The translations under genes were made by a program, and so were the position numbers. Below the pieces are notes generated by a model. It saw only the letters and a program-made list of their open reading frames with translations, searched no databases and was not told the origin of the DNA. From Sphingomonas sp. Y38-1Y (GTDB lineage: Bacteria > Pseudomonadota > Alphaproteobacteria > Sphingomonadales > Sphingomonadaceae), in NCBI RefSeq assembly GCF_032391395.1, contig NZ_CP135916.1, forward strand, positions 992,001 to 1,056,000: 64,000 bases of DNA, given 5' to 3'. Shown piece after piece: positions 16,350 to 24,712 of the stretch (positions are counted from its first letter, which is position 1; each line of letters begins with the position of its first letter).

Positions 16350-16529
16350 TTACGACCGGCCGACCGTCTGCTGGTCGAGTTCGCGCAGCAGCCGCACCAT
16401 GTCGTCGGGCAGGCCGTCGCCGCGGCCATAGGCACAGCGGAGCGTCTCGCTCAGGCGATCGGGCGCGCTGGGCGGCGCAACCTGGAAGCGCTGAAATGCG
16501 TGGCGCTGCGTGGACGACGAGTGGTTCAT
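16350..16529 (-). CDS. Second NepR-like small protein
   Basis: A 59-residue protein starting at an ATG at 16529. Its C-terminal half, LSETLRCAYGR...GLPDDMVRLLRELDQQ, repeats the NepR pattern LR..Y...(V/L)PDD..LL..L seen in nepR of this window, with a spacing two residues shorter. The N-terminal part (STQRHAFQRFQVAPPSAPDR) is unlike NepR. It is convergent with ecfG and divergent from glnE. The likely role, by similarity only, is binding to EcfG, PhyR or a related protein. It could instead be an unrelated short helix protein. Confidence 0.55.
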   Translation of the reverse strand: MNHSSSTQRHAFQRFQVAPPSAPDRLSETLRCAYGRGDGLPDDMVRLLRELDQQTVGRS

Positions 16530-16604
16530 GGATGCTATAACGCAGGTCAAGGTCGATCGTTTCTTGACAATACGGCCTTTCCGTCGCTTCGGCGCAACTG
16601 TGAC

Positions 16605-19283
16605 ATGAACGAGACGGTAAACTCCCAAGCAATTTCCGCTGCATTGACGCGGGCATGCGACGAATCGCCGTTCCTGAAGCTTGCCGCACAGCGCGAGCCC
16701 GGCGTGGCGAGCGATCCCGCGCGGCTGCTCCTCGATCCGCTTGTGGCGGTCTTTGACGGGCTCGACGGCTTGCCGGTCGCGACCCGGTTGCGGCGTGCGC
16801 GGTGGCGGATTGCCTTGCTTGCGGCGCTGGGCGACCTGTCGGGCGAGTGGTCGCTGGAGACGGTGGTCGGGACGCTGACCGAATTCGCCGATCGGGCGCT
16901 CGACATCGCAATCCGCGCGGCTATCGCGGAACGGACGCCGGATGCCGACCCCGTCGGGTTCGTCGCGATCGCGCTCGGCAAGCAGGGCAGTCGCGAGCTC
17001 AATTATTCATCCGATATCGATCCGATCCTGCTGTTCGATCCCGAAACGCTGCCGACACGCCCGCGTGAGGAGCCACAGGAAGCGGCGGTGCGGATCGGCA
17101 AGCGCGTGGTCGAGCTGCTCCAGGCGCGCGACGGCGACGGCTATGTCCTGCGCGTCGACCTGCGCCTTCGCCCATCCAGCGAGGTGACGCCGATCGCGCT
17201 GCCGGTCGAGGCGGCGATCGGCTATTACGAGTCCGCTGCGCTGCCATGGGAGCGCGCGGCGTTCATCCGCGCGCGCGCCTGTGCCGGCGACGTTGCGCTG
17301 GGCGAGCGCTTCCTTGCCGCGATCCGGCCGTTCGTCTGGCGGCGCAGCCTCGACTTCGGGGCGATCGCCGAGATCCGCGGCATCACCGCGCGCATCCGTG
17401 ACCATCATGCGCAGGGGCAGGCATTCGGACCAGGATACGACCTGAAGCGCGGGCGCGGCGGCATTCGCGAAGTCGAGTTCTTCGCGCAGGTGCACCAGCT
17501 GATCCATGGCGGGCGCGAACCGGCGCTGCGCGTGCCCGCGACGCTCGACGCGCTCGCGGCACTGGGGGCGGCAGGCCGCATCGACGCGCGCGATGCCGAG
17601 ACGCTCGCCGCCGCCTATCGCCGGCTGCGCACGGTCGAGCATCGGGTGCAGATGATCGACGATCGCCAGACGCATGCGCTGCCCGCGGGCGAGGCGCTGG
17701 ATCGGGTGGCGCGGCTCGACGGGCTGGCGGACGGTGCGGCGTTGCTCGCGGACCTCTCCGCCCATGTCGAGGCGGTCGGCCCGATCTATGACGCGATCGA
17801 GCCCGACACCGCCGATCGCCTGCCCGATGCCGAGGCGGGGCTTGCCACGCGATTGAGCGAGGCCGGATTCGCCGATCCGGCGAGCGCCGTGCGCCGTGTC
17901 GCCGAATGGCGGTCGGCCGCCTATCCGGCGCTCCGGTCAGCGCCGGCGCGCGCGGCGCTGGAGGATGTGTTGCCCGGCCTGATCGCGGCGCTGGGCGAGG
18001 CGCCCGATCCCGATGCGGCGCTGCTGCGGTTCGACCGGATGCTGGCTGGCTTGCCGAGCGCGATCAACTTCTTCCGACTGATCGACGCGCAGCCGCAGCT
18101 TGCCCGACTGCTCGCGACGGTGTTGTCGCTGGCGCCGACGCTGGCCGACGCGCTGGGGCGGCGGGCCGAGCTGCTGGACGGGTTGATCGACGCGAGCGCG
18201 CTGGAGCCGGTGGGCGAGGTCGCCGACCTGGTCCGCGCGATGGCGGCGGGGCGGCTGGAGTATGAGCAGCGGCTCGACCATGTCCGCCGCGTCGTCGCGG
18301 AAACCCGCTTCGCGCTCGGCGTGCAGATCGTCGCGGGCGTGCGCGATCCGCTGGAGGTCGCGGGCGGCTATGCCCGCCTTGCCGAGGCGGCGATCGAGGC
18401 GCTTGCCGCGGCCACGGTCGCGGAGTTCGAGCGCGCGCATGGCCGGGTGTCGGACAGCGAGCTCGTCATCCTCGCCCTGGGCCGGCTGGGCGGCGGCGCG
18501 CTGACGCATGCCAGCGACCTCGACCTCGTCTATCTTTTTACCGGCGACCATGCGGCCGAGAGCGACGGAAAGCGGCCGCTGGGCGCCGTTCATTACTACA
18601 ACCGACTGGCGCAGCGGGTGACGGCGGCCCTGTCGGTGCCGACCGCGTCCGGCCCGCTCTATCCGGTGGACACGCGGCTGCGGCCTTCGGGCAATCAGGG
18701 CCCACTGGTCGTGTCGCTGGAGGGGTTCCGCCGCTACCAGACCGAGAGCGCGTGGACGTGGGAGCATATGGCGCTGACCCGCGCGCGGCCGGTGTTCGGC
18801 TCGGCCCAGGCGCGCGAGCGGACGCAGGCGATCATCGCCGCGGTGCTCGGCGGCGAGCGGCCCGAGCGCGACATCGCCGCCGACGCGCGGACGATGCGGG
18901 CCGAGATGCGCGCGCACAAGCCGGCGCAGGGGCCGCTCGATGCCAAGCTGCTCGACGGCGGGCTCGTCGACCTGGAATTCGCGGTGCATGTCCGGCAGCT
19001 TGCGCACCGCGCCGGCTTCTCGCCCGATCTTGCCGCCGCGATCCTGATGCTGGCGGAGGCGGGGCTGGTCCCGCCCGACCTGATCGCCGCGCACGATCTG
19101 CTGACACGGCTGATCGTCACATTGCGGCTGGTCGCGCCCGATGCGCAGGTGCCGCCGCCCCCGACTCAGGCCCTGATTGCCCGCGCACTCGGCCTCGCCG
19201 ATTGGAACGCGGTGACGACCGCGATGGATCGGGTGCGCGAACAGGTCTGCGCGGCGTGGGAAGCGGCACAAGGAGACGAATGA
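16605..19283 (+). CDS. glnE: Bifunctional glutamine synthetase adenylyltransferase/adenylyl-removing enzyme
   Basis: GlnE adenylylates glutamine synthetase to switch it off and removes AMP to switch it on, under PII control. The 892-residue protein has two nucleotidyltransferase domains, each with the G-S-x9-SDxD signature: GKQGSRELNYSSDIDPILLF near residue 125-145 (adenylyl-removing) and GRLGGGALTHASDLDLVYLF near 625-645 (adenylyl-transfer). RRLRTVEHRVQMIDDRQTH near 375 is the conserved helical linker. The ATG at 16605 was chosen over an upstream in-frame ATG at 16500 because the added residues are not GlnE-like and overlap the divergent NepR-like gene. Confidence 0.96.
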   Translation: MNETVNSQAISAALTRACDESPFLKLAAQREPGVASDPARLLLDPLVAVFDGLDGLPVATRLRRARWRIALLAALGDLSGEWSLETVVGTLTEFADRALDIAIRAAIAERTPDADPVGFVAIALGKQGSRELNYSSDIDPILLFDPETLPTRPREEPQEAAVRIGKRVVELLQARDGDGYVLRVDLRLRPSSEVTPIALPVEAAIGYYESAALPWERAAFIRARACAGDVALGERFLAAIRPFVWRRSLDFGAIAEIRGITARIRDHHAQGQAFGPGYDLKRGRGGIREVEFFAQVHQLIHGGREPALRVPATLDALAALGAAGRIDARDAETLAAAYRRLRTVEHRVQMIDDRQTHALPAGEALDRVARLDGLADGAALLADLSAHVEAVGPIYDAIEPDTADRLPDAEAGLATRLSEAGFADPASAVRRVAEWRSAAYPALRSAPARAALEDVLPGLIAALGEAPDPDAALLRFDRMLAGLPSAINFFRLIDAQPQLARLLATVLSLAPTLADALGRRAELLDGLIDASALEPVGEVADLVRAMAAGRLEYEQRLDHVRRVVAETRFALGVQIVAGVRDPLEVAGGYARLAEAAIEALAAATVAEFERAHGRVSDSELVILALGRLGGGALTHASDLDLVYLFTGDHAAESDGKRPLGAVHYYNRLAQRVTAALSVPTASGPLYPVDTRLRPSGNQGPLVVSLEGFRRYQTESAWTWEHMALTRARPVFGSAQARERTQAIIAAVLGGERPERDIAADARTMRAEMRAHKPAQGPLDAKLLDGGLVDLEFAVHVRQLAHRAGFSPDLAAAILMLAEAGLVPPDLIAAHDLLTRLIVTLRLVAPDAQVPPPPTQALIARALGLADWNAVTTAMDRVREQVCAAWEAAQGDE

Positions 19284-19738
19284 TGAAGGAAGGCGACCCG
19301 ATCCCGGCGGTCAAGGTGACGCTGCCCGATGGCAGCGAGCGGTCGCTTGCCGAGTATGCCATGCCGCTGGTCGTCTATTTTTATCCCAAGGACGACACGT
19401 CGGGCTGCACCAACGAGGCAAAGGACTTCTCCGCCGCGATGGCCGACTTCGCGGCGGCGGGGGTCGAGGTGCTCGGCATCTCCAAGGACCCGCCCGCCAA
19501 GCACGCGAAGTTCACCGCCAAGTACGAGCTGACCGTCCCGCTCGCCACCGACGCCGACGACCGCGTGTGCGAGGCGTTCGGCACCTGGGTCGAGAAGTCG
19601 ATGTACGGCAAGAAGTACATGGGCATCGAGCGTGCGACCTTCCTGTTCGGCAAGGACGGCAAGCTCGCGCGCGTCTGGCGCAAGGTGAAGGTGCCGGGCC
19701 ACGTCGCCGAGGTGCTGGAGGTCGCGAAGACGCTGTGA
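19283..19738 (+). CDS. bcp: Bcp/PrxQ-type peroxiredoxin
   Basis: A 151-residue thiol peroxidase that reduces hydroperoxides with thioredoxin. The active-site block VVYFYPKDDTSGCTNEAKDF contains the peroxidatic Cys at residue 42. The second Cys usual five residues later in enteric Bcp is absent (CTNEA is followed by K), so resolution would use another Cys, such as the one in DDRVCEAFG, or an external thiol. AGGAG at 19271-19275 favours the ATG at 19283 over 19280. It overlaps the glnE stop and the next gene's GTG. Confidence 0.9.
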   Translation: MKEGDPIPAVKVTLPDGSERSLAEYAMPLVVYFYPKDDTSGCTNEAKDFSAAMADFAAAGVEVLGISKDPPAKHAKFTAKYELTVPLATDADDRVCEAFGTWVEKSMYGKKYMGIERATFLFGKDGKLARVWRKVKVPGHVAEVLEVAKTL

Positions 19739-20553
19739 GCCGGAGCGTTGCCGAAGCGGTGCATGCCGTCCTCACCGCGGCCGAGCCGCGCGAGAAGGTG
19801 AAGGCGGCGCGGGCGGCGTCGCGCGACTGGCGGATGGGGCGGCTCGATCACCGTTTCGACGTGGCCATGCCCGATCGACCCGCGCGCCCGGCGGCGCCCG
19901 AGCTGCTGCCGCCCAACCGCATGCCCAAGCGCGGTCGCGGCGGGTCGGAGCGGGGTCGCATCGCGTTGATCCACGCGCTTGCCCATATCGAGTTCGTCGC
20001 GATCGACCTCGCCTTCGATGCGGTGGGGCGGTTCGGGGCGGAGTTCCCGCGCGGCTTCGTCGACGACTGGATGGCGGTGGGCGCCGACGAGGCGATGCAC
20101 TTCGCGGTGATCGAGCGGCGGTTGCGCAGCCTGGGCAGCTTTTATGGCGCGATGCCGGCGCATGACGGGCTATGGGACGCCGCCTTTGCGACGCGGCACG
20201 ATGCGCTGGGCCGGCTGGCGGTCGTGCCGATGGTGCTGGAGGCGCGCGGGCTGGATGTAACGCCGCAGACGATCGACCGGTTCGCCAGCGCCGACGACGC
20301 GCCGACCGTGCGCATCCTTCGCCGCATCCTGACCGACGAGATCCGCCACGTCTCGGCGGGCACGCGCTGGTACGGGTGGGGGTGCGTCCGGGATTCGCTG
20401 AACCCGGCCGAGCACTGGCAAAGCCTGGTTTCCCGCTACTTTCGGGGAGCCATTAAGCCACCGTTCAACGATTCAGCGCGCGCCGCAGCCGGTTTGACGC
20501 GCGATTTCTATGCGCCCCTTGCTGACACCAATGTTACCGGACACACAGCCTGA
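19735..20553 (+). CDS. DUF455 ferritin-like protein
   Basis: A 272-residue soluble protein of the DUF455 family with ferritin-like helices. Metal-ligand-type motifs are visible in order: HALAHIEFVAIDLAFDAV, DEAMHFAVIERRL and LTDEIRHVSAGTRWYGWG, i.e. E..H pairs on successive helices as in diiron proteins. The reaction is not known to me. It starts at a GTG (19735) overlapping the bcp stop, so it is translationally coupled to a peroxide-removing enzyme, which would suit an iron or oxygen-linked role (inference). Confidence 0.8.
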   Translation: MSRSVAEAVHAVLTAAEPREKVKAARAASRDWRMGRLDHRFDVAMPDRPARPAAPELLPPNRMPKRGRGGSERGRIALIHALAHIEFVAIDLAFDAVGRFGAEFPRGFVDDWMAVGADEAMHFAVIERRLRSLGSFYGAMPAHDGLWDAAFATRHDALGRLAVVPMVLEARGLDVTPQTIDRFASADDAPTVRILRRILTDEIRHVSAGTRWYGWGCVRDSLNPAEHWQSLVSRYFRGAIKPPFNDSARAAAGLTRDFYAPLADTNVTGHTA

Positions 20554-20646
20554 CGTCACGAGACGCGGGTGGGGCTGCGAACGGGACATCTTCACAAGCG
20601 GCCGGGCATCCTGCCCGCTCCCGCGTGTCTGGGTCGCAAGCGCTTT

Positions 20647-21795
20647 ATGTCTGAACTGTCGAACGCCAATAACGTACCGACCCGGCAAAAGGCTCCTTTC
20701 CTCCGTACCCGCCAGTTCCTGATCCACGATGGCCGCAAGGCGCGCCGCGTGGCGGTCAAGCCGATCCACCAGCTGATGCTCGCGGGCGCCGCGATGGCGA
20801 CGCTGTCGATGAGCGGCTATGGCGCGGTCCAGGCGATGACCGCCCCCGACGGCAAGGTAGAGGCGATGCAGGCCGAGGTCGCCAAGATGCGCGCCGACGT
20901 CGTCGCAGTCCGCGATGCGGCAAAGGCGCATGCCGCCCGCGTCGAAAAGCGCCAGGCGCTGATCGCCGCGGTGCTGAGCGGCAGGGGCGATCCCGAGCAG
21001 CTCGCCGACCTGGCCGAAGCGCCCGAGCTTCGCGCCGAGGCCGCTGCCGCCCAGATCCTCGCGCCGCTGCACCAGGTCGAGGCGCGTCAGGTCGAATATG
21101 CGATGGCCGCGCGCGAGGCGACCGACGCCCGCCTCGCCGCCACCGCGCGCCAGCTCAAGAAGCTGGGCGTCAAGCCCGAGCGCGTCCTGGCCCGCGCCGG
21201 CATGGGTGGGCCGCTGATCCCGCTCGACAGCAAGGACGCCGCCGAGGCCGCGGCCGACACCAATGCCGATGCGCAGTTCCGCTCGCTGTTCCAGAGCTGG
21301 AAGAAGCTCGACACGCTCGAGCAGGCGGTGATCGCCATTCCGTCGCTCCAGCCGGTCGAGAACGTCGCGCTCACCTCTTCGTTCGGCGTCCGCTCCGACC
21401 CGTTCCGCGGCACCGCCGCGATGCATGCCGGCGTCGACATTCCCGGCCCGATCGGCACGCCGGTCTATGCGACCGCTGACGGCATCGTGTCGCGCGCACA
21501 GCGCGCCGGCGCGTACGGCAACCTCGTCGAGATCAATCACGGCAAGGGCATCGAGACGCGCTACGGCCATCTCAGCAAGATCCTGATCGGCGGCAGCACG
21601 CGCGTGAAGCGCGGCCAGCTGATCGGCCTGATGGGTTCGACCGGCCGTTCGACCGGTAGCCACCTCCATTACGAGGTCCGCATCGGCGGTCGCGCGGTCA
21701 ATCCGCTTCCCTATATGCAGACCGCCGATCTTCTGTTAGGGGCGCAGGACAAGGCGCTGCGCCAGCGCGGCGCCGTCGGCGGCCCTGCCAAGTAA
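20647..21795 (+). CDS. M23 (LytM) family metallopeptidase
   Basis: A 382-residue murein hydrolase or division activator. An uncleaved N-terminal hydrophobic segment (LMLAGAAMATLSMSGYGAVQAM, near residues 47-68) anchors it, a coiled-coil-like region (VEAMQAEVAKMRADVVAVRDAA) follows, and the M23 domain lies near 245-365. The zinc ligands look intact: HAGVD, then H in RYGHLS, and GSTGRSTGSHLHYEVR. It is therefore probably enzymatically active. The start at 20647 skips a poorly conserved upstream extension. The 93 bp before it contain a CGGGCA/TGCCCG hairpin. Confidence 0.88.
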   Translation: MSELSNANNVPTRQKAPFLRTRQFLIHDGRKARRVAVKPIHQLMLAGAAMATLSMSGYGAVQAMTAPDGKVEAMQAEVAKMRADVVAVRDAAKAHAARVEKRQALIAAVLSGRGDPEQLADLAEAPELRAEAAAAQILAPLHQVEARQVEYAMAAREATDARLAATARQLKKLGVKPERVLARAGMGGPLIPLDSKDAAEAAADTNADAQFRSLFQSWKKLDTLEQAVIAIPSLQPVENVALTSSFGVRSDPFRGTAAMHAGVDIPGPIGTPVYATADGIVSRAQRAGAYGNLVEINHGKGIETRYGHLSKILIGGSTRVKRGQLIGLMGSTGRSTGSHLHYEVRIGGRAVNPLPYMQTADLLLGAQDKALRQRGAVGGPAK

Positions 21796-21877
21796 GGCCG
21801 CCACCAGGGTTTGAGAGGTAGGGGAGGAGAGGGGTCGTCCATTGATGGCGACCCCCACTTCCCTTATCTCCACCTCC

Positions 21878-22222
21878 ATGACCGACCTCCACACCGCCGC
21901 CGACATCGCGCTGAGCCCCGCCGCTGCCGCGCGCGTCGCCGCCATTGCCGATCGCCAGAAAAAGCCAGCGATCCTGCGCCTTTCAGTCGAAGGGGGTGGG
22001 TGCTCGGGCTTCCAGTACCGCTTCGGTCTCGCCGAATGGGTCGATAGCGACGACAGCGTGGCCGAAACCAATGGCGTCAAGCTGGTAGTCGATTCGGTCA
22101 GTCTGGACCTCGTCCGGGGAGCGGAGGTCGATTTTGTCGAATCGCTCGGCGGCGCGGCGTTCCGGGTGAACAATCCGGTCGCTGCCTCGGGCTGCGGCTG
22201 CGGCACCAGCTTCTCGGTCTGA
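21878..22222 (+). CDS. erpA: Iron-sulfur cluster insertion protein ErpA
   Basis: An A-type Fe-S carrier of 114 residues that hands clusters to apoproteins. The three conserved Cys are present: one in [13 protein letters not shown] and two in the C-terminal [11 protein letters not shown]. The start at 21878 gives the usual length. xth follows after 8 bp and is probably cotranscribed. Confidence 0.93.
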   Translation: MTDLHTAADIALSPAAAARVAAIADRQKKPAILRLSVEGGGCSGFQYRFGLAEWVDSDDSVAETNGVKLVVDSVSLDLVRGAEVDFVESLGGAAFRVNNPVAASGCGCGTSFSV

Positions 22223-22230
22223 CGGCGCAC

Positions 22231-23001
22231 GTGCGGATCGTCAGCTACAACGTCAACGGCATCAAGGCGCGGCTGCCCCGCCTCCTCGAATATCTCGAGG
22301 AGCAGCAGCCCGATGTCGTCTGTCTTCAGGAACTCAAGTCGAGCGACGAAACCTTTCCGGAGGCCGATATTCGGGGCGCCGGGTACGGCGCGGTGTGGCA
22401 CGGACAGAAGGGCTTCAACGGCGTCGCGATTCTGGCCAAGGGCGCCGATCCGTTCGAGCGTCAGCGGGGCCTGACGGGCGAGCCGGAGGACGAGCATAGC
22501 CGCTATTTGGAGGCCGAGGTGGATGGCGTCGTCATCGCCTCGATCTACCTGCCCAACGGCAATCCGGTGCCCGGTCCCAAATTCGACTACAAGCTGCGCT
22601 GGATCGAACGATTGTCGGCGCGTGCGCGCGATCTGCTCGCCGAGGAGCGGCCGGTGGTGCTGGCGGGCGACTATAACGTCATTCCCAATGACGACGACAC
22701 CTTCTCCGTCCGCGCGATGGAAAGCGATGCACTGATGCAGCCTGAATCGCGCCAAGGCTATCGCCGGCTGGTCGCGCAGGGGTGGACCGATGCGCTGCGC
22801 ACGCGCTTTCCCGGCGGCGGCGTCTGGACGTTTTGGGACTATCAGGCGGGCGCATGGCAGCGCGACGCGGGGTTCCGCATCGATCATCTGCTGCTCAGCC
22901 CGACTGCCGCCGACCGCCTAGTCGATGCCGGCGTCGACAAGGAATATCGCGGGCGGGAGAAGGCGAGCGATCACGCGCCGACCTGGGTACGGCTGCGCTG
23001 A
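22231..23001 (+). CDS. xth: Exodeoxyribonuclease III (AP endonuclease)
   Basis: A 256-residue Mg-dependent exonuclease/AP endonuclease of base-excision repair. Catalytic blocks are in order: VSYNVNGIKAR, CLQELK, the LAGDYNVIPND Asp/Asn pair near residue 150 and the terminal SDHAPTWVRL His. Translation starts at a GTG (22231), 8 bp after erpA. The length is standard. Confidence 0.95.
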   Translation: MRIVSYNVNGIKARLPRLLEYLEEQQPDVVCLQELKSSDETFPEADIRGAGYGAVWHGQKGFNGVAILAKGADPFERQRGLTGEPEDEHSRYLEAEVDGVVIASIYLPNGNPVPGPKFDYKLRWIERLSARARDLLAEERPVVLAGDYNVIPNDDDTFSVRAMESDALMQPESRQGYRRLVAQGWTDALRTRFPGGGVWTFWDYQAGAWQRDAGFRIDHLLLSPTAADRLVDAGVDKEYRGREKASDHAPTWVRLR

Positions 23002-23060
23002 GCCGTTAACCGGACGACAGCCTCTGCGGATTAGGGTCTGCGGCTTCACTGGGGGTGAAG

Positions 23061-24248
23061 ATGGAAGCGGGCGGGTTCGGACTGGCGGCGAATGTCGGCG
23101 TGGCGCTGTTGTTCGCGCTGAGCTTTGGCGCGATCGCCGCAACCGACCCCAGCCAGCGCCACGCGCGACTGTTCGCTGCCGCCTATCTGCTCGGCATGTT
23201 GACGCCGCTGTGCGAGCTGCTGGTCCGCTATACCTCACTGCCGACCTTCTTCTCGCTTGCCGGTTATGCGAGCTTTCTCGCCTCGATGCTCGTCACCGCG
23301 TACAGCGTCGCGACCTTCTTCGGCCAGCGCAGCTCGCGACGATTGCTGATGGCGCTGTTCGTCGGCGGCGTCGCGCTCCGGATGATGATCTGGGGCGGAC
23401 CGCGCGACTGGCTCCCTTACGAGCTTGCCTATCAGGCGCCGTTCGCGCTCGCGATGCTGGCGGCGACGCTTGCCGCCTCGCGCGTGCGGCCGCGACGGCT
23501 GCTGACCGTCGTGCTCACGGTCGATTTCGCGCTGGTGGCTGCGCATTTTCCGCTGAAGGCGGTCGCGTCCGTGTGGCTCGGTTCGGGCGCTACCGCGCGC
23601 GATTATGCCGCGAGCAACTATGCCGCGCTGTCCCAAGCGGTGACGGGGCTGCTGCTCACGTCCGCGGGACTCGTCCTGTTGCTGCTGGTGCACGAAGCGG
23701 CGGTGCTGCGGTCGCGGAGCGAGGCGAACAGCGATCCGATGACCGGCCTCGACAATCGCCGCGGTTTCTTCGCGCGGCTCGATCGGTTGCTGGCCGAGGC
23801 CGACCGGTCGCACCGGCCGGTACCGGTGGTGCTGTTCGACCTCGACCAGTTCAAGGCGATCAACGACCGGCACGGCCACGCCGCCGGCGACCGGGTGATC
23901 GGTGCGTTCGCAGCGGTCCTGGAGGCGCATGTGCCGCCGGGCGGCGCAGTAGCACGGCTGGGCGGCGAGGAGTTCGCGATGGTGCTGCCGGGGCTCGGCC
24001 TCGACGCCGCCTGGCGCTTGGCCGAGCGGGTGCGCCATGTCGCGGCGACGGCGCCGGTGGAGGGGATCGCCTATACCGTCAGCGGCGGCGCGGCCGAGCG
24101 AATGCCTGGCAGGCCGATGGACGCCGCGCTCGCCCGCGCCGACCGCGCGCTCTACGCGGCGAAGGCGCAGGGTCGCAACCGCATCGCCCGCGCCGCCGCC
24201 GAGCCCGAGCGCGGCGCCGAGATCCTGGCGCTCGACCGGGCGGGTTGA
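23061..24248 (+). CDS. Membrane-bound diguanylate cyclase (GGDEF)
   Basis: A 395-residue protein with six to seven transmembrane helices (residues 5-215) and a C-terminal GGDEF domain (about 225-385) that makes cyclic di-GMP. The active-site motif is intact (ARLGGEEFAMVLPG), and the substrate-binding DLDQFKAINDRHGHAAGD is present. No RxxD inhibitory site precedes GGEEF, so product inhibition of the usual type is not expected. The membrane part is not a sensor type I can name. The ATG at 23061 is best spaced from GGGGG at 23050-23054. Confidence 0.88.
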   Translation: MEAGGFGLAANVGVALLFALSFGAIAATDPSQRHARLFAAAYLLGMLTPLCELLVRYTSLPTFFSLAGYASFLASMLVTAYSVATFFGQRSSRRLLMALFVGGVALRMMIWGGPRDWLPYELAYQAPFALAMLAATLAASRVRPRRLLTVVLTVDFALVAAHFPLKAVASVWLGSGATARDYAASNYAALSQAVTGLLLTSAGLVLLLLVHEAAVLRSRSEANSDPMTGLDNRRGFFARLDRLLAEADRSHRPVPVVLFDLDQFKAINDRHGHAAGDRVIGAFAAVLEAHVPPGGAVARLGGEEFAMVLPGLGLDAAWRLAERVRHVAATAPVEGIAYTVSGGAAERMPGRPMDAALARADRALYAAKAQGRNRIARAAAEPERGAEILALDRAG

Positions 24249-24294
24249 GCACCGGCGGATTTCGCCAACCCTTCGCAGCTTCTGCCGACTACAA

Positions 24295-24316
24295 GTGTAA
24301 TCGACAGTCGTTACAC
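24295..24316. promoter_or_regulatory. Operator-like palindrome before the small secreted protein
   Basis: GTGTAA (24295-24300) and TTACAC (24311-24316) form a perfect inverted repeat around ten bases, about 100 bp before the gene at 24419. The half-sites resemble the TACA/TGTA type bound by BlaI/CopY-like repressors, but no such regulator is encoded in the window. Confidence 0.35.
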
Positions 24317-24418
24317 CGGCAACTTGTTGAAAACAGGGGACCGGCCGATCTGGCACGCGCCGTGCAATCTTCCGTGCGTCGCCAGCCCCCGCAGCGACGC
24401 AAAGTGGAGGAGGACCCC

Positions 24419-24667
24419 ATGTCGATCATTACGAGCACCGCCATCTTCGTCGCCAGCCTTGGCATCGCCGCCGCGGCGCCCGCGCTTGCCGAAGATCCCA
24501 AGCCGGCTGGCGCGCCGGCGCGTCCTGCGGCGTCGGTCCCCTATCAGGCGTCGGACAGCACGCGCGTCTGCATCCGCGACACGATCACCGGCTCGCGCGT
24601 GCCGCGCAAGGTCTGCAACACGATGAAGGACTGGAAGGCCAAGGGCATCGACCCGTTCCAGCGCTGA
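24419..24667 (+). CDS. Small secreted protein with CxRDxxTGSR and VC motifs
   Basis: An 82-residue precursor: a Sec signal peptide ending in APALA (cleavage near residue 24), a Pro/Ala-rich spacer, and a compact C-terminal motif VCIRDTITGSRVPRKVCNTM followed by KDWKAKGIDPF. The two Cys could form a disulfide in the periplasm. I cannot assign a function. A strong GTGGAGGAGG site lies at 24403-24412, and a palindromic operator candidate lies upstream. It converges on the ceramide synthase-like gene across a terminator. Confidence 0.75.
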   Translation: MSIITSTAIFVASLGIAAAAPALAEDPKPAGAPARPAASVPYQASDSTRVCIRDTITGSRVPRKVCNTMKDWKAKGIDPFQR

Positions 24668-24680
24668 TCGCGACGACACC

Positions 24681-24705
24681 GCTCCGGGGCCGTGTGCCCC
24701 GGAGC
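24681..24705. terminator. Bidirectional hairpin between convergent genes
   Basis: Perfect 10-bp arms (GCTCCGGGGC / GCCCCGGAGC) around CGTGT lie between the stops of the small secreted protein and the ceramide synthase-like gene. No T run follows, so it may be a weak or Rho-assisted terminator. Confidence 0.55.
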
Positions 24706-24712
24706 CGGCGGA

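Noticed and set aside
16564-16592. TTGACA before glnE as a sigma-70 promoter
   Set aside because: The matching -10 position reads CTTCGG, so only half of a promoter is present.
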